Positions 9,401-22,400 of a DNA stretch of 64,000 bases are shown one piece after another. Position 1 is the first letter of the stretch. Every line of letters begins with the position of its first letter. Position numbers and translations under genes: made by a program. This DNA comes from Bursaphelenchus xylophilus (Eukaryota; Nematoda; Chromadorea; Rhabditida; Aphelenchoididae). Where the stretch lies: contig CAJFCV020000003.1 of NCBI GenBank assembly GCA_904066235.2, positions 2,480,001-2,544,000 on the forward strand. Direction: 5' to 3'. Under the pieces are notes generated by a model, which was not told where the DNA came from, did no database searches, and saw only the letters and a program-made list of their open reading frames with translations.

Positions 9401-12400
9401 TTTCTAAGCCTCAAGCACTCACAAGACAAAGTTCTAAGAATTTTTGGGCCACTTTAACACAACCTACTCTTTGCTCGGCTCAGGCAACTCCGTGGTGACG
9501 AAAGACATATTGCTCACACTTGGCTTTGCATAGGGATCAGTTGTTGTGGGCGGAAGAGTAAACGGTACTTTATTGGACGTCGGACTGGTAGACTTGGTCA
9601 AAGAAGTTGTTGGAGTGGCAGCCGTGGTGGTGGTGGTCGTTGTTGTTTTTGTCTGTAAATAAAACATAAAAAGAGCTTTGTCTGCACAGTGCAACAAAGT
9701 TTTCAATGCACAGTGGGAATCCTTCGATTGCGACCCCGCTCGATCAAAAACACGTTTTAAAGACTTGGGGCTATATAGTACTGTCTGATACTATATAGTA
9801 CGAGGTCAAAATATGGCTTTTGACGTTAATGGTGTTGTTTTGATGCTTAGTACTCTTCAAAAACACGTTTTAAAGACTTGTTGCTATATAGTACTATCTG
9901 ATACTATGTAGCACGAGGTGTAAAGTTGGCCTTTAGGCGTTCGTGGTGTTGTTCTGGTGCTTAGTAAGCCTATTTTTACTTCGTACTATATAGTATCAGA
10001 CAGTACTACATAGCCCCAAGTCTTTAAAACGTGTTTTTGAAGAGTACTAAGCATCAAAACAACACCATTAACGTCAAAAGCCATATTTTGACCTCGTACT
10101 ATATGGTATCAGAATAGTACTATGTAGTACTAGAGGAAAAATGAACATGATTTTCGAAATCAGCACCCTCGAAAACCCCTAAAGCAAGTTTTTCCCGAAG
10201 AGAATCAAAGAATTTTCATCCCGGGGTCGCTTTACCCCATTTTGGGTCGCAATCGATGCGGGGTCGCAATCGATGGGGGGTCGCAATCGTTGCTGGGTCG
10301 CAATCCGTGCGGGGTCGCAATCGATGGAATTCTGCACTGTGCGCTCTGCGACAAATTTCGCACTGCGCAAATTTTAAAAATCAAAAATTTCTGATCGCTT
10401 TTTTAGCAATCTCCAACCTACCGTTGTAGAAGGTGCTGTAGTCGTAGTAGAGGTTGGGGTGGTAGTCGTGGTAGTGGTGGTCTGAAAATAAAACTTTCAG
10501 CATCATTTCTCATCGGTGATTTGAGCCCTGCCACAAACTTACCGTAGTGGGCACCGTAGTTTTTGGAGTGGAAGTCGTGGTGGTGGTGGGCGTTGACGTC
10601 TAAATAAAACTTTCAATTACAACAAAAATTTTGAGTTTTTGAGCCCACTCACAAACCTACCGTAGTGGGCACCGTAGTTGTTGGAGTGGTAGTCGTTGTG
10701 GTGGTCGTTGTGGTAGTAGTCTGAAAACAAAGTTTATAGCAAAATTTTAATTGTATTTTTGTCTGTTTTTTGGCAGTAAAAATCGCATAGCAAAAAAAAG
10801 TTGCAAAAAATCTTGTGACAAATTCCGCACTGTGCAGTACATTTTTTTTGTGCACTGTGCATTTTGTGGAAGAAGTTCCTTATTTTGGCCACAACCAAGG
10901 TACTCCGCGAACTGCGCCCAAGCTTGGGCATTAAAGTAAGGAAAAAAACGCTTCGACCTAGCTGGCACTGAATTACTATAATAGCTCTACGGTTTTAAGG
11001 GTACCTACGAAGGCTGTGACGACTCATTTAGTTCCATACGGAGGCAATAAGTTTAGTTCCGGACATGTTTCATCGTATAAAGTGTAAAATCACAGGCTGC
11101 AGCCGTTTTTGAAGGGTAAGGTGGTACGTAAAAAAGAAGGTACCTCACTAACTAAATCCACTGTCCGGGCATTGGCAACAATGAATTGAGCGTGCACGCT
11201 AAATTTGGGCTAATTCCGACCAGTTTCCGCAAAGTTACAAGTTGTGGCCAAAATAAGGAACTTTTACCCATTTTGTTTTGAGCCCCGCCAAACTTACCGT
11301 AGTGGGAACTGTAGTTGTTGGAGTGGTAGTCGTGATGGTGGTCGTCGTTGTGGTGGTAGTCTGCAAACAAAGCTTATAGCAAAATTTCATCTGTATTTTT
11401 TCTGCACTGTGCAAAAATTGCAAAAAAATTTGTGACAAATTCCGCACTGTGCAGTACATTATTTTGTGCACTGTGCACTCTGCCGACCACAGAAACGGGA
11501 TAAAGCTTTTGCGTTGCACAGTGCAGTGACAAAAGAAGAACAAAATACTTTTTGACGCCCAAACACATGACATGTCTGCACAGTGCAACGGAATTTCCAA
11601 CGCACAGTGCTGCGACAAATTTCGCACGGTGCAAATTTAAGAATCAAAAATTTCTTGTCGCTTTTTTTGGGTAATGCCCGTAAACCTACTGTAGTGGTAG
11701 TCGTGGTGGTGGTGGTAGTTGTTGTGGTGGTGGTCTGAAAATAAAAATTGGAGTGTGCAAAAATGGGAAAATAAACTACTCCCATAAACTTACCGTAGAA
11801 CGCACTGTAGTAGACGGTGGAGTGGTAGTCGTGGTTGTTGTTGTGGTGGTGGTCTGAATACAAAACTTACGGCGAAAATGAAAAGCGCAAAAACAAAAAT
11901 TTCTCCACAAGCTTACCGTAGTCGGTACCGTAGTTGTTGGAGTGGTAGTCGAGGTCGTTGGGGTCGTGGTGGTCGTTGTGGTCGTTGTTGTTGTAGTTGT
12001 GGTGGTGGTCTGAAGATAAAGCTTACTGCAAACTTTTTATTGTATTTTTTTCTCAACTGTGCAACCATAAAAATTGCGTAGCAAAAAAAAGTTGCGACCA
12101 GAGATTGCCACGGCTCCGGAGCTGGCTCTTGGCTCCGGCTCTGAGCGGCTCCGGCTCCGAGCCGGGAGCCAGAGCCGGAGCCGGAAATTTTGAGTGCGGC
12201 TCCGGCTCCCGAGCCCAAAGTCGGAGCCAGGCTTCTCAGCGTTCAGAAAAGCAAAAATTTCATAAACCAAATTGCTTGAAAAATACTGGAAAGGATGTGC
12301 TGCATACGAATTGGCTGCAAAAACGTTGGGTGTATGATATCCGGCACTAATAACTTATTTTTGGTAAGATATTTTTAAAAATTTTTTTTGCGCGGGAGCC

Positions 12401-15400
12401 GGGATTCGGAGCCGGAGACCTTTTTAAATTTTTTACGAGAGCCGGGAGCCGGAGCTGCAAATTTGGTCCCAGCTCCGGCTCTGGGAGCTAAGAGCCGGAG
12501 CCGAAATCTTGACCGTGGCAATCTCTGGTTGCGACAAAATCCGCAATGTGCAGTACATTACCTTGTGCACTGTGAATTTTGTTTTGAGCCCTGCCATAAA
12601 CTTACCGTAGTGGGCACCGTAGTTGTTGGAGTTGTAGTCGTGGTTGTGGTGGTTGTTGTGGTGGTGGTCGTGGTAGTCGTTGTGGTCGTTGTTGTTGTGG
12701 TGGTGGTCTGAAAACAAAACTTACAGCATCATTTGAACCGTAACCGCTTTCTGCACCGTGCAGTCAAAAAACCCCGGAGTAAACAAAAAGTTGGCAGGAA
12801 AAATATACCGTGGTAGTGGTAGTCGTGGTAGTTGTGTCCGTGGGGGCCGGTTTTGGATCAAAAATCTGAAAATAAAACTTGCAAAAACAGCAAAATTTTG
12901 AATTTTTATTTTACTTCTTTCCTGTACTGTGCAGTCAAAAAATCGTCGTGTCGCACACAAAACTAAATGTCGCTAAAACTGCAATGTGCAGAAAAAATGA
13001 AAAAAAAGAAAAATTTCGCACCGCGCAACGAAAATAAATAGTTCCCGACGACGCTTTGCACAGTGCGGAGAAAAAAGAAATTGTCGCAAAAGTTGCACTG
13101 TGCGACAAAAAAAAATATCCTCAAAATTTTTTTATCGCACCGTGCATTTTCAGTCTGTCGGGAAAATAACGGAAAGTTCCTTATTCTGGCCAAAACTTAT
13201 AACTTTGCGGAAACGGGTCAGAATTAGCCCAAATTTGGCGTGCAGGCTCAATTCATCGTTGTCAATGCCGGGACAGTGCATTTATCAGTCTGTCGGAAAA
13301 ATAACGGCGGATCGTCGCGCCTCGGAATCGCCCATCATCGCTTTGCGACTGCAAGCCGCGGTTGGGGATTTGGTGCGCGACAGCGGCGAGGCGGGACATT
13401 CTGCTGCGACGATCCGCCGTTATTTTTCCGACAGACTGATAGTTAGTGAGGTACCTTCTATTTTACGTGCCACCTTACCCTTCAAAAACGGCTGCACCCT
13501 GCGATTTTACGCTTTATACGATGAAACATGTCCGGAACTAAACTTATTGCCTCCGTATGGAACAAAATGAGTCGTCATTGTCTTTGTAGGTGCCTTAAAA
13601 CTATAGAGCCATTATAGTAATTCAGTGCAAACTAAGTCGAAGCCTTTCTTTAGTTCGCAAGCTTGGGCGCAGTTCGCAGAGACCTTTGTTCTGGCCAGAA
13701 TAAGCAACTGTTTCCAACGGCGGGTCGTTGCGCCTCGGCCCGCCCATCATCGCTTCGCGACGGCTAGCAGCCGCTGGGGATTTGGATGCGCGACTGCAGC
13801 CCTCTTTCGACGAGGCGAGACATTCTGCTGCGACGACCCGCCGTTATTTTCCCGACAGACTGATATTATAAAAAAAAAAACATTTTTCCACCCACCGTAG
13901 GCGCTGGAGAGAGAAAACGGATATGCGCATGGGCATACACCGCGACATCTCCAAATATCTTTGCTCGGCAGTTTGCTGCGAGCCATGCGAACTTGGTCTG
14001 AAACATTGTTCAAGCTCTCAAAACGGTAAAAAACAACCTACCAGTGGATAAACAACATCTAAGTTGGCTCTGGCAAAAATTCCAATTTCCGGGACGCATT
14101 GTGCATCACGGAATATGTTCTGAAAAAAAATGCAAAAAATAAAAGAAAAATTAAAAAAAAAATATTTTTTTAATTTAAAATTTCCTTACCGACGTTCCTT
14201 GATTGTTAATCCAAATTAGGATACTAAACTCCCGACGACAAACATTGGTCTCCAAACGATACATGGTATCCACTTCGTAGTAGTAGAGGAACGAAGACGT
14301 GTCCCAGCCCAATCTGTTGTTATAAAGAATGATCGATTTTTTAAATGGTGCAGTAACGTCGGGTTTTAAGGATCCGCCAAAAACATTTTGACGACCAAAT
14401 CGAGGATCCTGCGTCCACATCCAATAATAAATGTAGGCGCCGAGCACAAAGTATTCTTGAACCAACACTTCATTAAATGGGAGAAGATGCCGGTCGTGAG
14501 GCGTGTCTCGCCAGTAGAAATAAATCTTCCTCAAAACAAAAAAAATGTTTAAAAAAATATTAAAAACATAAATTTTTTTTTAATTTTTTTAATATGTAGG
14601 TAAAAGTTCCTTATTCTGGCTACAACTTATAACTTTGCGGGAACTGGTCGGAATTAGCCCAAATTTAGCGTGAACGCTCAGTTCATCGTTGTCAATGCCC
14701 AGACAGTGGATTTAGTTAGTGAGGTACCTTCTTTTTTACGTACCATCTTACCCTTCAAAAACGGCTGCAGCCTGTGCTTTTACACTTTATACGATGAAAC
14801 ATGTCCGGAACTAAACTTATTGCCTCCGTATAGAACTAAATGAGTCGTCACAGCCTTCGTAGGTACCCTTAAAACTATAGAGCTATTATATTAATTCAGT
14901 GCCAGCTAGGTCGAAGGGTTTTTCCCAACTTATGTGCCCAAGCTTGGGCGCAGTTCGCGGAGTACCTTTGTTGTGGCCAAAATAAGGAACTTTTTCCTTT
15001 TAATATTTATTTTTTAAAATTTGGTAAATATATTTTTTTGTCCTTGCATCTTTTCAAACGTCGAGCATTGGCCACAAAAATCCCCAAAAGTTTTGGCTTG
15101 CGCTTTGCAAGAGCCGCCGAGATATTGGACGAACTCTACGGCCAAGAGAGTACGCAAAAAGCGGAGAGCGTTAAGAGTGGAACGTTTTTTGACTATAGCT
15201 TTGCTAATTTCGCAAAGAAAATTTTATGTTTTGTGGAAACATTACCATTGGGTTGTCCAATGAGTAATTTCGTTTTCGAGGGGCAGTTTCAAAAAGAGCC
15301 GGTTTTTCTCAACAAATTCTTTCCAATTTTCGACCCAAAAGTTTGTCGCAAAACCTTCTTTTAAACCTTTGCCAATTTTCACCAAAATTTGAGCGTCCTC

Positions 15401-15948
15401 CTTCGAGTAAAAAATACCTTTTGGCCAATACTTACCCGCCAACCAAGTGCGTAATTGCAATTCGGTCAAAATTCTGGGAAAAGAACGCCCAGTGATCGTT
15501 CGCAGCGCCTGGGACCAAACGTTCAGGGCTGAAATCGCAAAAATTTAATTTTTTTGATTCCCACCCCAAAATTTCAAACTCAGCTGAATTTCAAAAGCCA
15601 AAAAAAAACTCGATAAAAGTTCCTTTTTTAGGTCGAAGCGTTTTTTCCTAACTTTAGTGCCCAAGCTTGGGCGCAGTTCGCGGAGTACCTTTGTTGTGGC
15701 CAAAATAAGGAACTTTTTCCAAAAACTCACCGCGATTCACCCCATACCCTTCTCTCGAAGTCGAACGCGTAATTCTGGAGATGCGGGTCTCCGTACTTCT
15801 CGAATCCGAAAACCTCGGCACCTTTTGCGCCCTCAGGGAAGTACTGGGCCAGCTCGGGGCAATTGAAGAGGAGCCCGGCTATGCGGGGGCCGTGGAGTTG
15901 AGCCAAAGTCCCCGAGATTAGGGCGATGACGAGAATTCGGTGCTTCAT
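6438..15948 (-). CDS. P3 (type B): signal peptide protein with the longest Thr-rich stalk
   Basis: Exons: 15948-15731, 15528-15436, 14529-14190, 14119-14042, 13997-13896, 12865-12809, 12707-12606, 12009-11917, 11853-11794, 11734-11690, 11360-11298, 10720-10661, 10599-10543, 10481-10422, 9652-9464. These join in phase and give 538 residues ending at an in-frame TAG (9464-9466). Downstream are intact exons for a membrane span and tail: 9140-9002 (TAYIFTGSLLGLLALVLL), 8962-8819 and 6548-6438. They need phase 2 from the stalk exon, and I see no donor that supplies it. The product is therefore secreted as read, or membrane-anchored by a splice I cannot see. Exons 1, 3, 4 and 5 each carry the conserved Cys. 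Nine Thr-rich exons precede the final stalk exon. AATAAA (minus strand, 6380-6385) follows the last exon. Family unknown. Confidence 0.65.
7342..8330 (+). pseudogene. Degenerate Tc1-family transposase
   Basis: Fragments in several frames can be read. Near 8140-8190 is LDSNPTENMWGFL, matching the Tc1 catalytic-domain motif SPDLNPIENLWG. It is followed after stops by FWHNIGQKRLKKLCPEYS, a typical C-terminal part. An earlier piece around 7450-7550 (VLGGLLIIFRRIRRTG) corresponds to the VWGGF region. The reading frame is broken by stops, shifts and the 7559-7996 insertion, so it cannot make active transposase. Confidence 0.75.
7559..7996. mobile_element. hAT-like MITE with GGAGCC repeats, nested in the Tc1 remnant
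   Basis: Ends CAGAGATTGCCACGG and GTAGCAATCTCTG lie between direct repeats CTAGGGAG (7551-7558 and 7997-8004). Both arms are runs of GGAGCC/GGCTCC. Same family as 12099-12527. Confidence 0.9.
9750..10160. repeat. Palindromic repeat cluster (TACTATATAGTA-type)
   Basis: Two direct units followed by an inverted unit share blocks ACGTTTTAAAGACTTG, CTATATAGTACT and AAAACAACACCATTAACG. The cluster can form a long hairpin. It lies in an intron of P3 and a short copy lies in P2 (2868-3050). No terminal duplication was resolved. Confidence 0.65.
10247..10330. repeat. 17-bp minisatellite
   Basis: About five tandem copies of GGGGTCGCAATCGATGC with one to three changes each. It lies in an intron of P3. 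Single related copies occur near 1705 and 19760 in P2 and P4 introns. Confidence 0.85.
10868..11268. mobile_element. GGTAAAAGTTCC-family MITE with 8-bp duplication
   Basis: The 401-bp element lies between direct repeats CATTTTGT (10860-10867 and 11269-11276). The uninterrupted target context appears at about 12565-12590 in a sister stalk intron. The orientation is reversed relative to 25806-26205. Confidence 0.88.
12099..12527. mobile_element. hAT-like MITE with GGAGCC repeats
   Basis: Ends CAGAGATTGCCACGG / CCGTGGCAATCTCTG are flanked by GTTGCGAC on both sides (12091-12098 and 12528-12535). It is in a stalk intron of P3 and is the sister of 7559-7996. Confidence 0.9.
13120..13865. mobile_element. 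Composite of MITEs between P3 exons 5 and 6
   Basis: A degraded GGTAAAAGTTCC element (about 13171-13718) contains a complete CAGTCTGTC-type MITE (about 13282-13440, ending CCGACAGACTGATA). It is itself inserted into another CAGTCTGTC MITE whose right end closes at 13862. The inner MITE bodies share a GC-rich segment (CTCGGAATCGCCCATCATCG) with 22373-22500. Confidence 0.7.
14599..14997. mobile_element. GGTAAAAGTTCC-family MITE
   Basis: A 399-bp copy with both ends, in the intron between P3 exons 2 and 3. Flanks TTTTAATATGTA and TTTTAATATTTA are similar but do not give a clean 8-bp duplication. Confidence 0.85.
15612..15720. mobile_element. Short internal-deletion copy of the GGTAAAAGTTCC MITE
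   Basis: Only 109 bp, with ends GATAAAAGTTCC and GGAACTTTTTCC. The 8-bp duplication AAAAACTC (15604-15611 and 15721-15728) is exact. It sits a few bases inside the first intron of P3 and leaves the exon 1 donor GTGAG intact. Confidence 0.85.
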
Positions 15949-16424
15949 CAAGAAGCGACTGGTCGGTGCGAAAGCAGAAGCAGAAGAATGGATTGACTTT
16001 CTGTTTCGCTGTCTGTCTTTCCAAAGCTTCTTATTGAATCATAAAATTTTTGTACAAATTTTCTGATTGGTCGAAAAATAGCGGTCGATTTCGTGGGAAA
16101 ATGCGATTTTATGGGCTTTGCAAAAAAGAAATTTCCATTTTCACGGAGATTGAAATTTAGTGAAATATAAAATTTTATGCAAATTTTCTCCAAACCCCAT
16201 TTTGGAATAATAAAAAGTTCTGTAATTTCCAAGAAACTTTTAAAAATTTTTTTTTGCACTGTGCAATAGGCTTTTTTTCGGTTGCCCCTCGCACAGTGCA
16301 AGCGCCAAAAATCAGTCCGGCGACTTTCCAGAAAGACCCGTAGAAGCAAACAAAATTATTGTTTTCTTTATTCACGACGTAATAACATAAAATATTTTCA
16401 CTTCACTTGGAGGAGTTTTCTCAT
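15949..16424. promoter_or_regulatory. P3 upstream region and P4 3' flank
   Basis: The conserved palindrome is at 15956-15965. A block around 16057-16105 (minus strand: cgcattttcc, then CGACCGCTATTTTTCGACCAATCAG in the related P5 copy) is shared with P5. Near 16255-16300 are GCAC-N-GTGC motifs. The P4 polyadenylation signal (AATAAA, minus strand) is 16367-16372. No additional gene is seen. Confidence 0.5.
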
Positions 16425-19400
16425 TTAGGGATAATCTCGGCTTTCCGCTTTCTTCAACCTAAGCGATGAGGTTTTATGGGTCGGAACAGAGCGATCGACC
16501 GACTTAGTTCTCTTCTTGGCTTTCTGAAAAAAAAATTTTTAATGATTTTTTTCAGTGTTGTTTTGTAACAATGCAAAAAAAAAGATCTGGAACTGTGCAA
16601 AAAATCATTACCCATCGCTTCAGTGCAGTCATCAAATTGGCCTGCACCGTGCAAACAACAAGGAAATATTTTATTTTAAAAGAGAGTTTTTTACAACTCG
16701 AAGGATGGCCCGGACATTTCGAAAAAACGACCAACTTAGAATCTTTTGATATTTTGCGTAATTGTTGTACTATGATAGCTGAACGTCAGTACGAATTTTT
16801 AGTTTCAGAAATTACCGTATACGGGGGTTACGGTAGATACAATTTTCAGAAAGATTGGGTTCGTGTGTAAAAACCCCAAGGAGTAAAGACACAAAACTTC
16901 GCTGTTTTACGTTTTTGACCATGGGGAACATTTTCATAATTGACACTTTCGCCGTAGGATATAGCTTTCGACTACTTTGAAAAATACCAAGGTACCATAT
17001 CCAATATAACTTTTCGGCATTCTACTTGTCTCAACTTTTGAAACCTCTCAAACATACTTTGACATGTGTGTAACAACATACCAAAAATGCGCGGAAATAA
17101 AAGGGGTGGTTTTGGAGTTATGGTACTTTGGATGTTGCCGATACGGTATTTCAAAAAACCATTTCTTTCAAAACCGGTGTGGAAGACCCGCAAACCTTGC
17201 CAAAATATGTTTTCGACCATGGCGAACATTTTTGTAATTGACACTTTTTCTGTAGGATGCAGTCGTCGACTACTTGGGAAATGACCAATATACCATGAAC
17301 AATATAACTTATCAGCATTCAACTTGTCTCAACTTTTGAAACCTCTCAAATGTACCTTGACATGCATGTAACAACATATCAAAAATGCACAAAGATAAAA
17401 GGGGTGGTTTTGGAGTTTCGGTACTTTGAAGGCAGCCGGTACCGTATATCAAAATTTCATTTTTTCTAAAATTGACGTAGAAACCCCGCAAACCTCGTCG
17501 AAATACGTTTTCGAACCTCGCGAACATTTTTGTGATTGAAACTTTTTTTGTAGGATGCGGCCTTCGACCGCTATGAGAAATGTCAAGATACCATGATCAA
17601 TATAACTTTGCGGCATTCAACTTGTCTCAACTTTTGAAACCTTTTAAAAACACTTTGACATATGTGTAACAACATATCAAAAATTTAGGAAAATAAAAGG
17701 GGTGGTTTTGGAGTTATGGTACTTTTAATCTTGATCATACAGTACACCGAACTTTTGTTGTGATGCTGATGTCTGAATTTGGAAGATTTTACTGTCGTAT
17801 GGCACACACGACTCTACACCGTGGTAATCGGTACAAAACATTTAACAAATCGCTGATCTTGCTGTTACAGTAACCAATTATCTGCGCACGATATGTTACA
17901 GTATGCTTAGGCCAAAATTTTCTGAGTTTCCTGGTGAAAATAGTTTTTGAGGGTCGTACAACATTCATAGAACATTACATTTTGTTTTTAAGACAATCTA
18001 CGTAAAGTTGAGCCGAGAATAAATCGAGGTGTACTGTATGTCCAAAATTCAAAGTACCATAACTCCAAAACCACCCCTTTTATTTTCCTAAATTTTTGAT
18101 ATGTTGTTACACATATGTCAAGGTGTTTCTAAAAGGTTTCAAAAGTTGAGACAAGTTGAATGCCGGAAAGTTATATTGATCATGGTATCTTGACATTTCT
18201 CATAGCGGTCGAAGGCCGCATCCTACAAAAAAAGTGTCAATTACAAAAATGTTCGCGAGGTTCGAAAACGTATTTCGACGAGGTTTGCGGGGTTTCTACG
18301 TCAATTTTAGAAAAAATGAAATTTTGATATACGGTACCGGCTGCCTTCAAAGTACCGTAACTCCAAAACCACCCCTTTTATTTTCGTGCATTTTTGATAT
18401 GTTGTTGCATACATGTCAAGGTATATTTGAGAGGTTTCAAAAGTTGAGACAAGTAGAATGCCGCAAAGTTATATTGATCATGGTATCTTGACATTTCTCA
18501 TAGCGGTCGAAGGCCGCATCCTACAGAAAAAGTGTCAATTACAAAAATGTTCGCCATGGTCGAAAACGTATTTTGGCAAGGTTTGCGGGTCTTCCACACC
18601 GGTTTTGAAAAAAATGATTTTTTGAAATACCGTACCGGCTGCCTTCAAAGTACCGTAACTCCAAAACCACCCCTTTTATTTTCGCGCATTTTTGATATGT
18701 TGTTACACCTATGTCAAAGTATTTTTGAGAGGTTTCAAAAGTTGAGACAAGTAGAATGCCTTTGAAAAATACTTTGGTATTTTTCAAAGTAGTCGAAGGC
18801 AACATCCAATGGTAAAGTTGTCAATTATGAAAATGTTCCCCATGGTCAAAGCGTACAACAGCAAGGTTTTGTGCTTTTACCCCTCGGGGTTTTTACACAC
18901 GAACCCAATCTTTGTGAAAATTGTACCTACCGTAACCCCCGTATACGGTAGTTTCAGAAACTAAAAATTCACGCTGACGTACAGCTATCACAGTGCAACA
19001 ACTATGCAAAATATCAAAAGATTCTGAGTTGGTCGTTTTTTCGAAATGTCCGGCCCTTGTTATGAGAAGCTTCAATCTGTAAAAAACTCTCTTTTAATTC
19101 CAACTGCACCGTGCAGAAAAATTTTTGCCGCACAGTGCAAAAAAAATATATTTTCTGGTTGCACAGTGCAGTCTCAAAATTTTTTAAATTTCCTCCCTTA
19201 CCTTAGACGACTTCTTATTTCCCATTGAAGAGCGAGTATCCGTCTTTGTCCCGACATCAGTACCACTCGTCTTTGTCAATTTTCTCTTCGACCTACGACG
19301 GCGTTTGCCTGAGGCTTTGAACTTTCTCTCATTTGCCTTTTCTTTCTAAAACCCCGGTGCGTTTATGCGGCCTAAACAAGTTCTTTACCCTATCCTTCCT

Positions 19401-22400
19401 TCTTCTATAGACCACCGCAATTACAATGGAACTAAGGAAGAGAAGGGCGAGCAAGCCGAGGATCGAGCCAACAGTGATGTAGATAGTTGTGTTGTTCGAT
19501 GACCCCACCAATTCTTCGAAGCTAAAAATAGACGATCATATTACGTTTCGAAGGGCTTTAAAATCGTTGGCCTGCTCAAAAATATCTTACTGTGCAGGCA
19601 ACGCTGTGATGACGTAAGACATATTACTTGTACTTGGCTTGGCACTGGGATCAATTGTTGTTGGCGATAGAGTCGGCGGTACTTTAATGGATGATGTACT
19701 TGTAGACTTGGTCAACGTCGTGGTGGTTGTTGTTGTTGTAGTCTGAAAATTTCTGCGTCACAATCGAGCGGGGTCACAACCCAAAGGTTCACAAAAGCTC
19801 CACCGTGAGGAAAAATTCCGATTGCACGGTGCAGTCAAAAAAAATCGCGCAGCAAAAAAAGGTTGTACAAAATTTTGTGAAAAATTCCGCACTGTGCAGT
19901 ACACATTTTGTGCACTGTGAACCCTGTGGATCGGAGAATGGGAAAAAAACTTTTCCATCGCACGGTACAGTGACAAAAGCAAAGCAAAGTTTTTTTCATG
20001 ATAAAAAAATCTTGACTGCGCAGTGATTTCTGAGCATTACATGTCATTAGCCATAAACATACCGTAGTGGTCACTGTAGTACACGTCGGAGCAGTAGTCG
20101 TGGTGGTCGTTGTTGTTGTGGTGGTCTAAAATGGAGTTTTCTCATTTAGTGATAACATTTACAGAAAAATTTGAATTACAATTTTTCTCTTTTTACTGCA
20201 TTGTGCAGTCAGAAAAATCCAGTTCGAAATTCAAACTTGAGCCCTGCCATAAACTTACAGTGGAGAGTACTGTAGTAGACGTCGGAGTGCTAGTCGTGGA
20301 AGTGGTAGTCGTTGTTGTTGTGGTAGTCTAAAAATAAAACATAAAAATGGCTTTGACTGCACAGTGCAACGGAATTTTCAATGCACAGTGCGTTCGTCAA
20401 CAAATAACGCACTGTGCAAATTTTAAAAATCAAAAAATTTGGGGTGGCCTTTTTAGCAATGTCCGACCTACCGTAGAAGGTACTGTAGTTGTAGTAGATG
20501 TTGGAGTCGTGGTAGTGGTGGTCGTTGTTGTTGTGGTGGTCTGAAAATAAACCTTACAGCATCATTTGAACCGTAACTTTTTTCTGCACTGTGCAGTCAA
20601 CACAATACTGTGTCGCAGAGTAAATAAAGAAATTTGCAAAAAAATATACCGTGGTAGTGGTAGTTGTGGTGGTCGTAGTGGTCGTGGTGGTCGTAGTGGT
20701 CGTGGTGGTCGTGGTTGTGGTGGTCGTTGTTGCCTAAATAAAGCTTACAATTCCAGCAAAACATTTTAATTTTAATTTTTTTTCCTTGCAATCAAAAAAA
20801 AAAAACAGCGTGCACTGTGCGGCTCAGAATGTTTTTTCTTTGCCTTTCGCACAGTGCATTCAATAGGAAATCTTTTTCGCACTGTGCAATTAAGCCAAAT
20901 TTTGCATGGTGTGGTCCAAAAAGTCCCGAAACTTTCCTTCGCACTGTGCAATCAAAGAATTTCATGAATTGAGCGATCAAAAAGTTGCGTGAAAAATTGC
21001 AGTGCAAAAACTTGTCAGAATCAAGGGGGTTGCAACCCAAGGTTTTGCAAAAACCGCACTGTGCAGAAAAATCTCGAAACGTTTCTTCGCACTGTGCAAT
21101 CAAAGATTTCACGGGTTGAGAGATCAAAAAATTGCATCTGAACTATGCGAAAAAATTTTTTCAAAATTCGTAAGTTTTTGATTACTTTGCCTTGCACCGT
21201 GCATAAAAAATAAAAATAATTTGCACCTACCGTGGGCGGTTGGTAGTCAAAACGGATATACGCAAAGGCATGTTGTGCGAGGTATGGAAAAAAGCTTTTG
21301 TAATCGAACACGCAGTTTCTTCCAAGCCATGCGAATTTGGACTAAAATATTGTTAAAATTCACAAAAAATGAAACAACTTACAAGCGGATAAATCACGCC
21401 TGGTTTGGCTCTGGCGTAAATTCCAATAGATTTGTCGCATGGCTGTTCGTAAATCCCCTAAAATAATAAAAGAAATCTTTTTTTTATATATAACAAATAC
21501 AATATCTTGGTATTTTTGCCTTACAATCAATTTTTTTTCATTTCCTTACTTCCGCCACAATTTTAAAAAGCTGCATACATTCCCTGTCGAGGTTCAAATA
21601 ATACATAATATCCACATCGGGCAGGTAGAGCAGGTAGAGGTAGAGTTTTTTGCCGCCACCCGTCCACGATGGGCGTTCATAAATCCGTTCGGCATCGCCG
21701 GGTTTGCCCCAACTCCGGAGAAACTGATCCTTATTACCTGTGTCATCCTCCACCCAATAATACACCGCTGTCCCAATCATAAAGACCCGTTGAAACAATC
21801 TGTTATTTCCAGGCAGTTCCAAAGTTTGGTCAGGCGTGTCTAGCCAGTAATAAAAAATTTTGCTAAAAATGATAAAAAAAATTAACAAAGAAAACAATTT
21901 TTTTTTATTTTTTTGTTCTTGCATCTTTTCCATGTGCGACGCTCAGATTTTATTTAAATTTTACACACACTTCTGGCATTGGCCACATATCAACTCCTCA
22001 AATCTTTAGCTTGCCTTTTGCAGGCGCAGCCGAGATATTCAATAATCTTTGCAGCCGAGAGAGCACGCGAAACGCGGAGAGCGGTCAAAAAGAAAAACAG
22101 GGGCTTTGGTCGTTCTTGTGGTTCAGGCAACGCTGATCGTAGCCGAGAAAACTCAATCCCGAGTAGGCGCTTCAGATTGGATGACGGGGTTTATACTGGG
22201 TCAAGGGGGGCTGAACTGGACTGGGGGGTTGTACTACCTTAGCCCCGAAAAACATTTTTTTTTGGTTTTTTTTTTTTTCTTTTTCAAATCCTAATTTTTG
22301 ACGAGTTTCATCAAAATCTGAGCGACGCACTTGAAGAAAAAAATGCCAGAACTTCTGGTTATGAGTCTGTCGGGAAAATAACGGTGGTCGTCGCGCCTTG

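Noticed and set aside
12037..12711. Ser/Gly/Arg-rich and poly-Val/His open frames
   Set aside because: They are frame shadows of GGAGCC repeats and of the Thr-rich exons.
15242..15469. Open frame GKYWPKGIFYSKEDAQILVK... after P3 exon 2
   Set aside because: It reads through a good donor into a dispersed repeat also seen at 22300, 30975 and 55740. Other paralogues have unrelated continuations. Treated as intron.
18234..18765. Similar short proteins starting MSITKMFA repeated around 17-19 kb
   Set aside because: They are translations of the repeated units of the foldback element and have no conserved domain or splice support.
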